Part shown: positions 27,112-35,383 of the stretch, in pieces
Layout of the letters: each line of letters begins with the position of its first letter
How positions within the stretch are numbered: the first letter of the stretch is position 1
Origin: Nocardioides panaciterrulae
Lineage (GTDB): Bacteria; Actinomycetota; Actinomycetes; Propionibacteriales; Nocardioidaceae
Direction: 5' to 3'
Assembly (NCBI RefSeq): GCF_013409645.1
Contig: NZ_JACCBG010000001.1
Coordinates: forward strand, 2,106,001-2,170,000
DNA: 64,000 nt
The notes under the pieces: generated by a model
What the model was told of the DNA's origin: nothing
The model's database searches: none
Seen by the model: the letters and a program-made list of their open reading frames with translations, nothing else
Made by a program: the position numbers and the translations under genes

Positions 27112-27927
27112 CTACTGGATCAGTGGGCTCACGCGTGGCCGGCGGTGGTAGTCGGGCGCCTCGCCGGCCTTGAGGTTGCCGCGGTAGACGCCGTCGCGGA
27201 CCTCCACGACGTACCCCTCCAGCTCCGGCATCCCCATCGCCGCGGCGACCGCGAGCTCGGACTCCCAGTCGTAGGGCACCCGCACGAACGAGACCGAGAA
27301 GGGCGCGTCCGCCACACCGTCCATGACGCCCTCGAGGATCACGTACACCGGCGTGGGATCGCCCATGCAGTTGCCGACGCTGCCGGTGTTGAACACCGTC
27401 CGGCGCTCGCGGTCGGTCTCGTAGTAGGGGTCGTGGGTGTCGGCGTAGCCGACGACGTCGGGCACCGGGCCGTCGCCGGTGGCCGGCGTGTTGGTGAACA
27501 GGCCGAGGAACTCGCTCTCGTCGTGGTCGAAGCGCACCCGCCGGTGCACGGTCTCCTCCGAGGCGTGGAACAACCGGATCCGGCGGCCGCTCATCGTGAA
27601 GTCGTGGCAGAACGGCAGCGACCGCAGCCACTCCCCCTGGCCCGGGCCGAGCTGGTGCAGCCACCACTTCAGCGCGTCGTTGTCGAAGGAGCGGTCGGGG
27701 TCCGGCAGGAAGTCGTCCCAGTTGCCGAGGATGTTCACCTCGCAGCGCTCGCGGCACAGGTCGACGACCTCGCGCCCCCGCGGCCCCTTCCCCACGTAAT
27801 CGCCGAGGTTGAAGATCCGGGTGATGCCGCGCGCGTCGATGTCGGCGAGCACCGCCTCGAGCGCGGTCAGGTTGCCGTGCACGTCGGAGATGAGCGCGAG
27901 GCGGTCGAGTGCGGGTGCCGAGGTCAC
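27112..27927 (-). CDS. Metallophosphoesterase family protein
   Basis: 271 residues. The metal-binding motifs are LALISDVHGNLTALEAVL (DxH), IFNLGDYVGKGP (GD) and NILGNWDD (GNxD/E-like). The final GHTH-like element appears altered to GYADTHDP, followed by NTGSVGN. This resembles YfcE/PrpE-type phosphoesterases acting on small phosphodiesters or dinucleoside polyphosphates; the substrate is unknown. Nine bp downstream of the M50-like gene, so probably an operon. Confidence 0.88.
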   Translation of the reverse strand: MTSAPALDRLALISDVHGNLTALEAVLADIDARGITRIFNLGDYVGKGPRGREVVDLCRERCEVNILGNWDDFLPDPDRSFDNDALKWWLHQLGPGQGEWLRSLPFCHDFTMSGRRIRLFHASEETVHRRVRFDHDESEFLGLFTNTPATGDGPVPDVVGYADTHDPYYETDRERRTVFNTGSVGNCMGDPTPVYVILEGVMDGVADAPFSVSFVRVPYDWESELAVAAAMGMPELEGYVVEVRDGVYRGNLKAGEAPDYHRRPRVSPLIQ

Positions 27928-27936
27928 GGGGTGACC

Positions 27937-28683
27937 CTAGCCACCGACGTGGACACCGGTGCCGCGCACCGGTTCGAGCAACCATGTCGCGCCCAGGGCC
28001 AGGAGCCCCGCGGTGACGACCAGGAAGACGCCGACCCAGACCAGCGCCGGCAGCGGCGTGATCCGGGCGAGCAGGTCCGCGTCGGAGGTGCGGGTACGCC
28101 GACGCCGACGCTCGGCCTGCAGCTCCAGCACCGGGCGGGGCGCGGCGAGCAGCAGGAACCAGGTCCCGGCGTACGCCGCTGCCGACTGCACGCCCTCACT
28201 CCCCCACCACGAGACCGCGGCCACGGCCACGCCGGCGACCGCGACCAGGTAGAGGCCGTAGAAGTTGCGGATCTGCAGCAGCAGGAGCGCCAGCAGGGCG
28301 ACCGCCAGCCAGAGCACGGCGAGGGCGTGCCGCTCCCGCAGCAGGTACGCCGCGCCCAGCCCGAGCACGGCGGGGCCGGCGTAGCCGGCGAGCGCCGTGA
28401 CCACCATGCCGTGCCCGCTGCTGCGCCCACGCGACAGGGTCAGTCCCGAGGTGTCGGAGTGCAGCCGGATCCCCATCAGTCGCCGGCCGCTGAGCAGCGC
28501 GGCCAGGCCGTGGGCGCCCTCGTGCGCGATCGTCACCACGTGCCGGGTCAGCCGCCAGGCCGACGGCACGGCGACCAGCAGCAGGGCCGCGAGGCCGCAG
28601 CCCAGCACGACTGCCGGGTCCGGCGGCGGCTGGTGCCCGACCACGTCGGACCAGACCCGGGCCAGGTCGTCAGCGAGGTGCAC
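27937..28683 (-). CDS. M50-like membrane metallopeptidase
   Basis: 248 residues with about six hydrophobic segments. HEGAH at 54-58 supplies an HExxH zinc motif inside VVTIAHEGAHGLAALLSG, and GYAGPAVLGLGAAYLL has the second conserved glycine-proline region of the M50B-like (peptidase_M50B) family. A cytoplasmic basic loop AERRRRRTRTS precedes the last helices. It would be an intramembrane protease, substrate unknown; some members may not be proteolytic. Divergent from the 28768 gene. Confidence 0.85.
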   Translation of the reverse strand: MHLADDLARVWSDVVGHQPPPDPAVVLGCGLAALLLVAVPSAWRLTRHVVTIAHEGAHGLAALLSGRRLMGIRLHSDTSGLTLSRGRSSGHGMVVTALAGYAGPAVLGLGAAYLLRERHALAVLWLAVALLALLLLQIRNFYGLYLVAVAGVAVAAVSWWGSEGVQSAAAYAGTWFLLLAAPRPVLELQAERRRRRTRTSDADLLARITPLPALVWVGVFLVVTAGLLALGATWLLEPVRGTGVHVGG

Positions 28684-28767
28684 GCCGACCAGCGTGCCCT
28701 ACGGGACCTGGCCGCCGACGGAGTCGGGGCGGGTTTGTGGCCACGGCCGGTCGGGTACGCGACCCGC

Positions 28768-29160
28768 GTGCAGCGATTCCCGTTCCGGTTCGCCCCGGCG
28801 TACCGACTTCCTGCCCTGCTCTTCGGCGTCACGCCGGGCACGGCCCGGGTCGAGGTCGACGACACCGAGCTGAGGGCGCGGTTCGGGCCCTGGTCGCTGC
28901 GCACGCCGCTGACCAACGTCGCGTCGGTGGAGCGCACCGGTGGCTTCCAGTTCCTCAAGACCGCCGGCCCGGCGCACCTGTCGTTCGCCGACCATGGCGT
29001 CACCTTCGCCACCAACGGCGACGACGCCGTCTGCGTCTGCTTCCACGAACCGGTCCGGGTGCTCGACCCGACCGGTCGGCTGCGCCACCCCGGCGCGACG
29101 TTCACCGTCGCGGACCCGCCGGCCCTGCTGGCTGCCTTGGAGGACCTGGAGGAGCGATGA
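28768..29160 (+). CDS. Conserved actinobacterial protein of unknown function
   Basis: 130 residues, GTG start (VQRFPFRFAPAYRLPALLFG). Alternating beta-type pattern with ARVEVDDTELRARFGPWSLR and HLSFADHGVTFATNGDDAVC, ending in a short helix. It resembles small PH-like domain proteins that are widely conserved in actinobacteria, but I know no function. Its stop overlaps the next start (ATGA), so the two are a translationally coupled pair. Confidence 0.72.
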   Translation: MQRFPFRFAPAYRLPALLFGVTPGTARVEVDDTELRARFGPWSLRTPLTNVASVERTGGFQFLKTAGPAHLSFADHGVTFATNGDDAVCVCFHEPVRVLDPTGRLRHPGATFTVADPPALLAALEDLEER

Positions 29161-29654
29161 CCGACACCGTCGACACCGAGAGGCAGCTGCCCGAGCACCA
29201 GCGGCCGCAGGACACCGGTGACGCGACCGTCGAGGCGCTGGGCAAGCTCTCGGAGGCCCTCGAGACCGTCGAGCACGCTCGCGGGCTCCTCTACGGCTTC
29301 CACCGACTCACCGGGTCGGCGGACCTGGCGCTCGGCGAGGCGGTCGACCAGCTGCGCGAGGCCGGTCACCAGGAGCTGGCGGACCGCCTCGAGCGTGAGC
29401 TGGTGGGGCGCAATGTGATCCACGGCCGCTGGACCTTCCAGATCGTCGAGGACTACGACGACAACTACTACGCCACCTTCAAGGACCTGGAGCGCGCGGC
29501 GCGGGACCAGCTGGTCGGTGGCCGCCGGCACCTGTTCGAAGCCGAGATGAAGGAGCAGCGACGCACCCACGGAGCGCCCGCCCACGAGGCGGTCCCCGAC
29601 GACAGCGGTCCGCAGGGTGCCAAATCCGGTCCGGGCGGCGTCCGGACCCCTTAA
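29157..29654 (+). CDS. Hypothetical protein, coupled to the preceding gene
   Basis: 165 residues beginning MTDTVDTERQLPEHQRP. A charged helical body (LGKLSEALETVEHARGLLYG, LREAGHQELADRLERELVG) precedes the aromatic segment WTFQIVEDYDDNYY, and the tail is disordered. No cysteine. ATG overlaps the upstream stop by 4 nt. A GC-rich hairpin at 29661-29683 closes the pair. Function unknown; the helix pattern resembles actinobacterial proteins near transcription or stress genes, but I cannot name a family. Confidence 0.75.
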   Translation: MTDTVDTERQLPEHQRPQDTGDATVEALGKLSEALETVEHARGLLYGFHRLTGSADLALGEAVDQLREAGHQELADRLERELVGRNVIHGRWTFQIVEDYDDNYYATFKDLERAARDQLVGGRRHLFEAEMKEQRRTHGAPAHEAVPDDSGPQGAKSGPGGVRTP

Positions 29655-29660
29655 GGTGGG

Positions 29661-29683
29661 CGCCGCGTCGAGGGGACGCGGCG
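29661..29683 (+). terminator. Hairpin terminator-like structure
   Basis: Perfect 9-bp stem CGCCGCGTC/GACGCGGCG with a five-base loop (GAGGG), seven bases after the stop at 29654. No U-tract follows. Probably ends the 28768-29654 transcript, though it also sits 30 bp before the next gene. Confidence 0.5.
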
Positions 29684-29712
29684 GTCGATAAGAACTCGGG
29701 GGTAGGCGCAGG

Positions 29713-31221
29713 ATGGCGAGGTCTCCGGACATCCTGGAGGACCCCACTCCCCTGGACGGTGCACACGTCGACGTGCGCGTGCGCATCGCCTGGCTGCTGC
29801 GCTCGTGGCGGACGCTGGGCATGGACGGCAAGGCTGTCTCGGTCACGGAGATGGCGGGGCTGCTCAAGGAGCACGGCACCCCGGCCTCGCCGCCGTCGGT
29901 CTCCGGGTGGGAGACCGGACGGGTCGCCCCGAGCCCGGCCGTCGTCGAGGCCTACGAGGCCGTGCTCGAGCTCGAGCCCGGATCGCTGCGCTCGGTCGTG
30001 GACCTGGTCCGGCGGCGGTTCGGCGACGACGGGCCCCGCTCCCCCGCGCCGCCTGTCGATCTCGCCGACCTCGACGACGCCGTCGACCGCGTGGTCGCCA
30101 CCCCCGCCCCGCCCGGCCTGGCCTGGCTGCACTTCAGCGAGGCGGTGCTCGAGGTCCGTCCGGGGCTGCCGCGCGCGTTCCTGCGACCGCTGGTGGCCCG
30201 GCTGCTCAGCGAGATGAGCCGCTCCGCGGCCACGGCGTACACGACGAGGTACGAGGCGCTGGCCCTGCTGCGCTGCAGCGCGTACGCCGACCTGGTGGCC
30301 GACGCCATCGGCGACTTCTTCGACGAGCCGGGCAACCTGCTGCTCGGCGACGCGGCCCGGCTGCTCTCGGAGCGACCGGACGGTCGGGCCGTCCTGATCC
30401 TGGCGCCGCAGCTGACCAGCGCCGAGTTCCTGCGACTGCGCGCCGGTGTGGTCGGGCTCGAGCACGTCGCCACCACGGGTGAGGAGTCGGTGTCGGTGTG
30501 GGGGCCGGTGGTCGGCCCGTTCGTCCGGGCCTGGGAGCGGGACGGGAACGATCCGGAGCGGCGGCAGCAGCTCGTCGAGCTCTGGCGGGCACTCCCCGAG
30601 GGCGCGCGTGACCCGATCGCCGAGCGACTCTCCTCCCCGGTGCCCGACGTGCCCGAGCCGGCCGCCTCGGAGCCGGGCGGTCTCGAGGACCAGCTCGCCT
30701 TCTGCGGCCACACCGCGGGCCGGGCCGCCGAGGCGCTCGGGCTGCCCGACCAGCCGTTGCTCGCGCGGCTGCTCTTCGAGGCACTGTTCGAGGAGCGCGA
30801 CGCGCGCCGGGTCACCTCGTCGTTGCTGCTGATGGCCTCCCCGTTCCGCGGGCACCTCGCGGTGGAGCTCGCGGCCGCGGCTCGCGACCACGACGACGCG
30901 CGGGTCCGCCGGGCCACCGCGACGCTGATCCTGCTCATCGGTCGCGAGGAGACCCACGAGACCGTCCGGGGGCTGCTGGACAGCGAGGACGTCGTGGTGG
31001 TGACCGGTGCGCTGTTCGTGCTGATGCACTCCGGGGGACAGCTGGGGTCCGACCGCCTCGAGTCGCTGATCCGGCTCCCCGAGCCCCTGGACCGGCGCGC
31101 GCTGTTCTACGCCGGCATGACCGCCCACCCGATGCTGGACCGGATCGCTGCCGACCACGGGCAGCCGCTCCGGCAGCTCGCGCGATGGTGGCAGCGCCAC
31201 GGCAGCGCGGTCACCACCTGA
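29713..31221 (+). CDS. XRE-type regulator with long helical C-terminal region
   Basis: 502 residues. The N-terminus is a helix-turn-helix (about 20-80): VRIAWLLRSWRTLG, VTEMAGLLKEHG, and SVSGWETGRVAPSPAVVEAY, where the GWE(T/R)G motif is typical of XRE DNA-binding domains. The remaining 400 residues are predominantly helical and Leu/Ala/Arg-rich, with no enzymatic motif; the repeats of short amphipathic helices suggest a HEAT-like solenoid or a signal-binding domain. SD-like GGCGCAGG precedes ATG. Target genes unknown; the neighbours give no clear clue. Confidence 0.8.
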   Translation: MARSPDILEDPTPLDGAHVDVRVRIAWLLRSWRTLGMDGKAVSVTEMAGLLKEHGTPASPPSVSGWETGRVAPSPAVVEAYEAVLELEPGSLRSVVDLVRRRFGDDGPRSPAPPVDLADLDDAVDRVVATPAPPGLAWLHFSEAVLEVRPGLPRAFLRPLVARLLSEMSRSAATAYTTRYEALALLRCSAYADLVADAIGDFFDEPGNLLLGDAARLLSERPDGRAVLILAPQLTSAEFLRLRAGVVGLEHVATTGEESVSVWGPVVGPFVRAWERDGNDPERRQQLVELWRALPEGARDPIAERLSSPVPDVPEPAASEPGGLEDQLAFCGHTAGRAAEALGLPDQPLLARLLFEALFEERDARRVTSSLLLMASPFRGHLAVELAAAARDHDDARVRRATATLILLIGREETHETVRGLLDSEDVVVVTGALFVLMHSGGQLGSDRLESLIRLPEPLDRRALFYAGMTAHPMLDRIAADHGQPLRQLARWWQRHGSAVTT

Positions 31222-31260
31222 CCGGCCGCCGGCCCACCTCGGACTCGCTACGTTGAGGCC

Positions 31261-32112
31261 ATGAACGCCGCCACGAGCCCCGTCCCGACGTACACCCTCA
31301 ACGACGGCACGTCGCTGCCGGCGATCGGCTTCGGCACCTACCCCCTCAAGGGCGAGGAGGCCGTCACCGCGATCCTCGGCGCGCTCGACTGCGGCTACCG
31401 GCTGCTCGACACGGCCGTGAACTACGGCAACGAGGCGGAGGTGGGCGAGGCGATCCGGCGCTCGGGCCTCCCCCGCGAGGAGATCACCGTCACCAGCAAG
31501 CTCCCCGGCCGCCATCACGGCTACGACGACGCGATCGCCAGCGTGCACGCCTCGCTCGAGCGCCTGGGGCTGGACCACCTCGACCTGCACCTCATCCACT
31601 GGCCCAACCCCAGCGTCGGACGGTACGCCGAGGCCTGGCGCGCGCTGGTCGACCTGCGGGCGCAGGGGCTGGTGCGCTCGATCGGCGTCTCGAACTTCAC
31701 CGGGGCGCACCTGCAGCGGATCATCGACGAGTCCGGTGTGACCCCGGCGGTGAACCAGATCGAGCTGCACCCCTACTTCCCGCAGGTGGAGATGCGCGCG
31801 GTCAACGAGCGGTTCGGCATCCGCACCGAGTCCTGGAGCCCACTGGGCAAGCGGCGAGCGCCGTTCTCCGAGGAGCCGGTGGCCAGTGCCGCGGCGCGAC
31901 ACGGCGTCACGCCGGGCCAGGTGATCCTGCGCTGGCAGGTCCAGCTGGGGTCGGTGCCGGTCCCCAAGTCCGCGACGCCGGAGCGCCAGCGCGCCAACCT
32001 CGACGTGTTCGGCTTCGAGCTGGACGAGGGGGAGATGGCGGCGATCACCGGCCTCGGGCGGCCCGACGGCCGGCTCTTCGGGGGCGACCCCGACACCCAC
32101 GAGGAGCAGTGA
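31261..32112 (+). CDS. Aldo/keto reductase
   Basis: 283 residues. AKR tetrad is visible: Asp and Tyr in LLDTAVNYGNE, Lys in TSKLPG, and His in LIHWPNP. The closing IRWQ-like LRWQVQLGSVPVPKS is the NADPH-binding region. Reduces an aldehyde or ketone. Its stop overlaps the next start (TGATG), so it is translationally coupled to the PLP enzyme downstream. Confidence 0.94.
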   Translation: MNAATSPVPTYTLNDGTSLPAIGFGTYPLKGEEAVTAILGALDCGYRLLDTAVNYGNEAEVGEAIRRSGLPREEITVTSKLPGRHHGYDDAIASVHASLERLGLDHLDLHLIHWPNPSVGRYAEAWRALVDLRAQGLVRSIGVSNFTGAHLQRIIDESGVTPAVNQIELHPYFPQVEMRAVNERFGIRTESWSPLGKRRAPFSEEPVASAAARHGVTPGQVILRWQVQLGSVPVPKSATPERQRANLDVFGFELDEGEMAAITGLGRPDGRLFGGDPDTHEEQ

Positions 32113-33164
32113 TGCCGGCGACGCCGTACCTCCGGGTCGACCTGGCGCGGCTGCGCGGCAACATCCGTGCCGCCGCGGACCTGGCCGCGAACGGCGGGGT
32201 CGGCCTGCGCCCGCACGTCAAGACCCACAAGTGCGTGGAGATCGCGCGGCTGCAGCTGGCCGCGGGCGCCGTGGGGATCAGCACCGCCACCCTCGGGGAG
32301 GCCGAGACGTTCGTCCGCCACGGCTTCGACGACGTCTTCATCGCCTATCCGCTCTGGCTCGACACGACCTCCGCGGGCCGCCTCACCGACCTGACCGGCG
32401 ATGCCCGGGTCGCGATCGGCGTCGACTCCGTCGAGGGCGCGGCGAACGCCGGGCGGCTGCTCGGCGGCTCCGCGGTCGAGCTGCTCGTGGAGGTGGACTG
32501 CGGGCACCACCGCACCGGCGTTCCGCCGGAGGAGGTGGTGGCCGTGGCCACCGCGGCGGCCAGGACCGGGCTGTCGGTGCGCGGCGTGTTCACCTTCCCC
32601 GGCCACAGCTATGCCCGCGGTGCCCCCGCCGAGGCCGCGCGGGACGAGGCGGCGGCGCTGAGTCGGGCGGCCGAGGAGCTCACCGCGGCCGGGCTGCCGC
32701 CTCGCGTGGTGAGCGGCGGCTCGACCCCCAGCCTGGCCCACTCCGACCTGGGCGTGCTCACCGAGCTGCGGCCCGGCGTCTACGTCTTCGGCGATGCGCA
32801 GCAGTGGGAGCTCGGCGTCATGCCACCGTCGGCGGTCGCGCTGACCTGCCGGACCAGCGTGGTCAGTCACGCCGGGGGGCGGGTGGTGCTCGACGCCGGG
32901 AGCAAGGTGCTCGGGGCGGACCGGGCGGCGTACGCCACCGGCTACGGCCGGCTGCCCGAGCATCCGGAGGCGCGGATCGTGATGCTCTCCGAGCACCACG
33001 CCGTCGTCGACCTGGCGGGGGCGGCCCTCCCGCCCCTGGGCAGTCGGCTCGACGTGGTCCCCAACCACGTGTGCAACGCGGTCAACCTCGTCGACACCCT
33101 CTTTGCCGAGGAGTCCGGGGAACTGCGGGCCTGGCCGGTGGCCGCCCGCGGCCTGAACGCCTGA
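32112..33164 (+). CDS. D-threonine aldolase/D-serine dehydratase-like PLP enzyme
   Basis: 350 residues in the fold-type III (alanine racemase-like) family. The PLP lysine is in LRPHVKTHKC; GVFTFPGHSYA, ELRPGVYVFGD and the metal-binding C-terminal pair SEHHAVVD and PNHVCNAVNL match D-threonine aldolase/D-serine dehydratase enzymes. Expected reaction is Mn/Zn-assisted cleavage of a D-beta-hydroxy amino acid to glycine and an aldehyde. Coupled to the aldo/keto reductase, which could reduce that aldehyde; this link is inferred. Confidence 0.9.
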   Translation: MPATPYLRVDLARLRGNIRAAADLAANGGVGLRPHVKTHKCVEIARLQLAAGAVGISTATLGEAETFVRHGFDDVFIAYPLWLDTTSAGRLTDLTGDARVAIGVDSVEGAANAGRLLGGSAVELLVEVDCGHHRTGVPPEEVVAVATAAARTGLSVRGVFTFPGHSYARGAPAEAARDEAAALSRAAEELTAAGLPPRVVSGGSTPSLAHSDLGVLTELRPGVYVFGDAQQWELGVMPPSAVALTCRTSVVSHAGGRVVLDAGSKVLGADRAAYATGYGRLPEHPEARIVMLSEHHAVVDLAGAALPPLGSRLDVVPNHVCNAVNLVDTLFAEESGELRAWPVAARGLNA

Positions 33165-33187
33165 GCGCCCGTCCTACGATCGTCGGC

Positions 33188-33868
33188 ATGCTCAAGCGAC
33201 CCCTCTCCCTCCTCGCCGCGGTGACGATGGTCCTGGCCGTCTCCGCCTGTGGCAGCGACACCGGCTCCGACCAGGCGACCGATCAGCCGAGCCAGCCCAG
33301 CCGGTCGGCCACCGGGCCGGCGTGCACTTACTCCGCCGACGGCCAGCAGCCGGCCAAGGACGTGGGCACACCGCCGGACCACGCGGCTGTGTCCGGTCAG
33401 GAGAAGGTCACGATCAAGACCAACTTCGGCGACATCGGCGCGACCCTCGACGCGGACGCCACCCCGTGCACGGTGAACTCGTTCGTCCACCTCGCCGACA
33501 AGGACTACTACGACAACACTGTCTGCCACCGGCTGACCACCCAGGGCATCTACGTCCTGCAGTGCGGTGACCCCACCGGCACCGGATCGGGCGGCCCGGG
33601 CTACTCGTTCCCCGACGAGCTGAGCGGCAAGGAGACCTACCCGGCCGGCACCCTGGCGATGGCCAACGCCGGTCCGGACACCAACGGCTCGCAGTTCTTC
33701 ATGGTCTACGCCGACACCCCGCTGCCCCCGGCGTACACGGTGTTCGGCCATCTCGACGCCGCGGGGCTGAAGGTCGTCAAGGCGATCGCCGACAAGGGCA
33801 CCGCGGACGGCGGCCCCGACGGCGCTCCCAAGGACAAGGTGGAGATCCAGTCGGTCACTGCCCAGTGA
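33188..33868 (+). CDS. Lipoprotein cyclophilin-type peptidyl-prolyl isomerase
   Basis: 226 residues. Signal with lipobox (VLAVSACGS, Cys about 20) predicts anchoring outside the membrane. The isomerase domain carries VTIKTNFGDIGATLDADATP, HRL with the catalytic Arg, CGDPTGTGSGGPGY, and TLAMANAGPDTNGSQFFM. Two extra cysteines in the active-site region (CHRL and LQCGD) may form a disulfide. It would assist folding of exported proteins. Confidence 0.93.
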   Translation: MLKRPLSLLAAVTMVLAVSACGSDTGSDQATDQPSQPSRSATGPACTYSADGQQPAKDVGTPPDHAAVSGQEKVTIKTNFGDIGATLDADATPCTVNSFVHLADKDYYDNTVCHRLTTQGIYVLQCGDPTGTGSGGPGYSFPDELSGKETYPAGTLAMANAGPDTNGSQFFMVYADTPLPPAYTVFGHLDAAGLKVVKAIADKGTADGGPDGAPKDKVEIQSVTAQ

Positions 33869-34325
33869 CGGGCCCAGTGACGGACCCGGCGCCGACCTCG
33901 ACGTAGTCCACGGGCTCCCCGAGGGCGACGGTCCGGCCGACCGTGCAGAGCCGGTCGCGCACCTGCTGCAGGGTGCGCGGGAGCACCTCGCGCGCACGAT
34001 CGCCGGCCTCGCCCTCGGGGAACGCCAGGTCGAAGCCGACCCGCAGGCCCACCAGGTGGCTGCCCTGCTCGTCGCGGACCTTGTGGCCCTCGGCGTGCGC
34101 CTCGAAGACGTCGGCCGCGGCACGCTTGCGGGTGATCAGGTCGACGTCGATGGCGCCGCAGCCGGCGAGCGCGGCCAGCAGCAGCTCGACCGGGGTGAAG
34201 TCCGGGTCGTCGCCGGAGCCGATCGGCAGCACTCCCCCGCGCCCGTTCGTGGCCTTGTAGCGACCGTCGCCGATCTTGACCAGGTCGATGCTGCGCAGGG
34301 TGGGGTCGGGGGTCTCCTCGCTCAT
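33855..34325 (-). CDS. OsmC/Ohr-family peroxiredoxin-like protein
   Basis: 156 residues. Two reactive-type cysteines are placed as in OsmC: LLAALAGCGAIDVD and later RLCTVGRT. The start MSEETPDPTLRSIDLVKIGDG and FTPVELLLAALAG agree with the family. Expected to reduce organic hydroperoxides. The last 14 nt overlap the convergent cyclophilin gene. Substrate and reductant not inferable. Confidence 0.88.
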   Translation of the reverse strand: MSEETPDPTLRSIDLVKIGDGRYKATNGRGGVLPIGSGDDPDFTPVELLLAALAGCGAIDVDLITRKRAAADVFEAHAEGHKVRDEQGSHLVGLRVGFDLAFPEGEAGDRAREVLPRTLQQVRDRLCTVGRTVALGEPVDYVEVGAGSVTGPVTGQ

Positions 34326-34357
34326 GGACCAAGCCTGCCACGGCGTACTGTCGCGCC

Positions 34358-34960
34358 ATGCGCTCCGTGTTCCGCTGCGAGGACCCCGACGTCAACGCCT
34401 ACCGGCTCCTGACCGCGCTGGTCGTGCCGCGGCCGATCGCCTGGATCTCCAGCCTGGACCAGGCCGGGGTGGGCAACCTGGCACCCCACTCGTTCTTCAG
34501 CGTCGCCTGCGCCAACCCCCCGATCGTCTCCTTCACCTCGGTGGGCAGCAAGGACACGCTCGCCAACGTGCGGGCCACCGGCGAGTTCGTGGTCAACCTC
34601 GCCTCGGAGCCGCTGCTGGGGCAGGTCAACGCCACGAGTGCCCGGTTCGGGCCCGACGTGGACGAGGCGGCGGCCCTCGGCATCGCCCTGGAACCGAGCG
34701 TGCTCGTCGCCCCGCCCCGGGTCGCCGACTCCCCGGCCTCGCTGGAGTGCACGCTGCACTCCACCCAGGAGCTCGGCGACTCCACGTTGGTGCTGGGCCG
34801 CGTGCTGGCGGTGACCGTGCTCGAGGACGCGCTCGTCGACGGGCACCCGGTCATGGAACGCCTGCGCCCGGTCTCCCGGCTCGGCCGGGACGAGTGGGGC
34901 CTGCCGCCCGAGGTGGTCTCGGTCCCGCGCCCGGCTCGCCCCGAAGACATCCAGCGCTGA
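34358..34960 (+). CDS. Flavin reductase-like (FMN-binding) protein
   Basis: 200 residues. The flavin-reductase split barrel is supported by LVVPRPIAWISSLDQAGVGN, APHSFFSVACANPPIVSFTS and NVRATGEFVVNLAS. Members reduce FMN or act as flavin-dependent oxygenase partners. The C-terminal coding sequence ends in the first unit of a 16-bp tandem repeat. No oxygenase partner gene is adjacent. Confidence 0.88.
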   Translation: MRSVFRCEDPDVNAYRLLTALVVPRPIAWISSLDQAGVGNLAPHSFFSVACANPPIVSFTSVGSKDTLANVRATGEFVVNLASEPLLGQVNATSARFGPDVDEAAALGIALEPSVLVAPPRVADSPASLECTLHSTQELGDSTLVLGRVLAVTVLEDALVDGHPVMERLRPVSRLGRDEWGLPPEVVSVPRPARPEDIQR

Positions 34961-34996
34961 AGACATCCAGCGCTGAGGACATCCAGCGCTGAGGAC
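34943..34996 (+). repeat. 16-bp tandem repeat (about 3.4 copies) across the flavin reductase stop
   Basis: Unit GAAGACATCCAGCGCT is repeated at 34943-34958, 34959-34974 and, with one change (GAGGAC...), 34975-34990, with a partial fourth copy GAGGAC. Each copy ends so that TGA is restored in the flavin reductase frame, so changing copy number would not lengthen the protein. Confidence 0.9.
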
Positions 34997-35082
34997 CCCC
35001 CTCGGCGGCCGTCGGCTTGCGTGAGCGCCCTGGGCGGGTCAGGGTGGAGGTGTCCTGCACGCCATCGGAAAGGCGGAGAGCC

Positions 35083-35367
35083 ATGCTCACCCTCACCGAG
35101 AACGCCAGCACCATCGTCAGAGATCTCACCCACCAGCCCGGGCTCAGCGAGTCCGCCGGGCTGCGGATCACCTCCGAGGACGCACCCCAGCCCTCCTTCG
35201 CCGTCTCCGCGGCCGAGGCGCCGGAGCCGGGCGACCAGACCGTCGAGCAGGACGGCGCGACCGTCTACCTCGACGAGTCGGCCGCGGTCATGCTCGACGA
35301 CAAGGTCCTCGACGCTGCCGTGGACCCATCGGGGAAGGTCGAGTTCGCGCTCGGCCTGCAGGGCTGA
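35083..35367 (+). CDS. HesB/IscA-fold protein without cysteines
   Basis: 94 residues. LTENASTIVRDLTHQPGLSESAGLRI and the final YLDESAAVMLDDKVLDAAV match the Fe-S_biosyn (HesB/IscA) fold, in length and order. All three ligand cysteines of IscA/HesB are absent: the protein has no cysteine at all. It therefore cannot carry an Fe-S cluster by the usual scheme. Such degenerate relatives occur in actinobacteria with unknown function. A strong hairpin follows at 35384. Confidence 0.82.
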   Translation: MLTLTENASTIVRDLTHQPGLSESAGLRITSEDAPQPSFAVSAAEAPEPGDQTVEQDGATVYLDESAAVMLDDKVLDAAVDPSGKVEFALGLQG

Positions 35368-35383
35368 CGCCTCCCCCGGCAGC

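Noticed and set aside
29479..32100. Long minus-strand frame opposite the XRE regulator and aldo/keto reductase
   Set aside because: The opposite strand has clear HTH and AKR motifs; this frame is compositional noise.
34943..34996. Possible CRISPR-like array
   Set aside because: Units are contiguous 16-bp tandem repeats without spacers.
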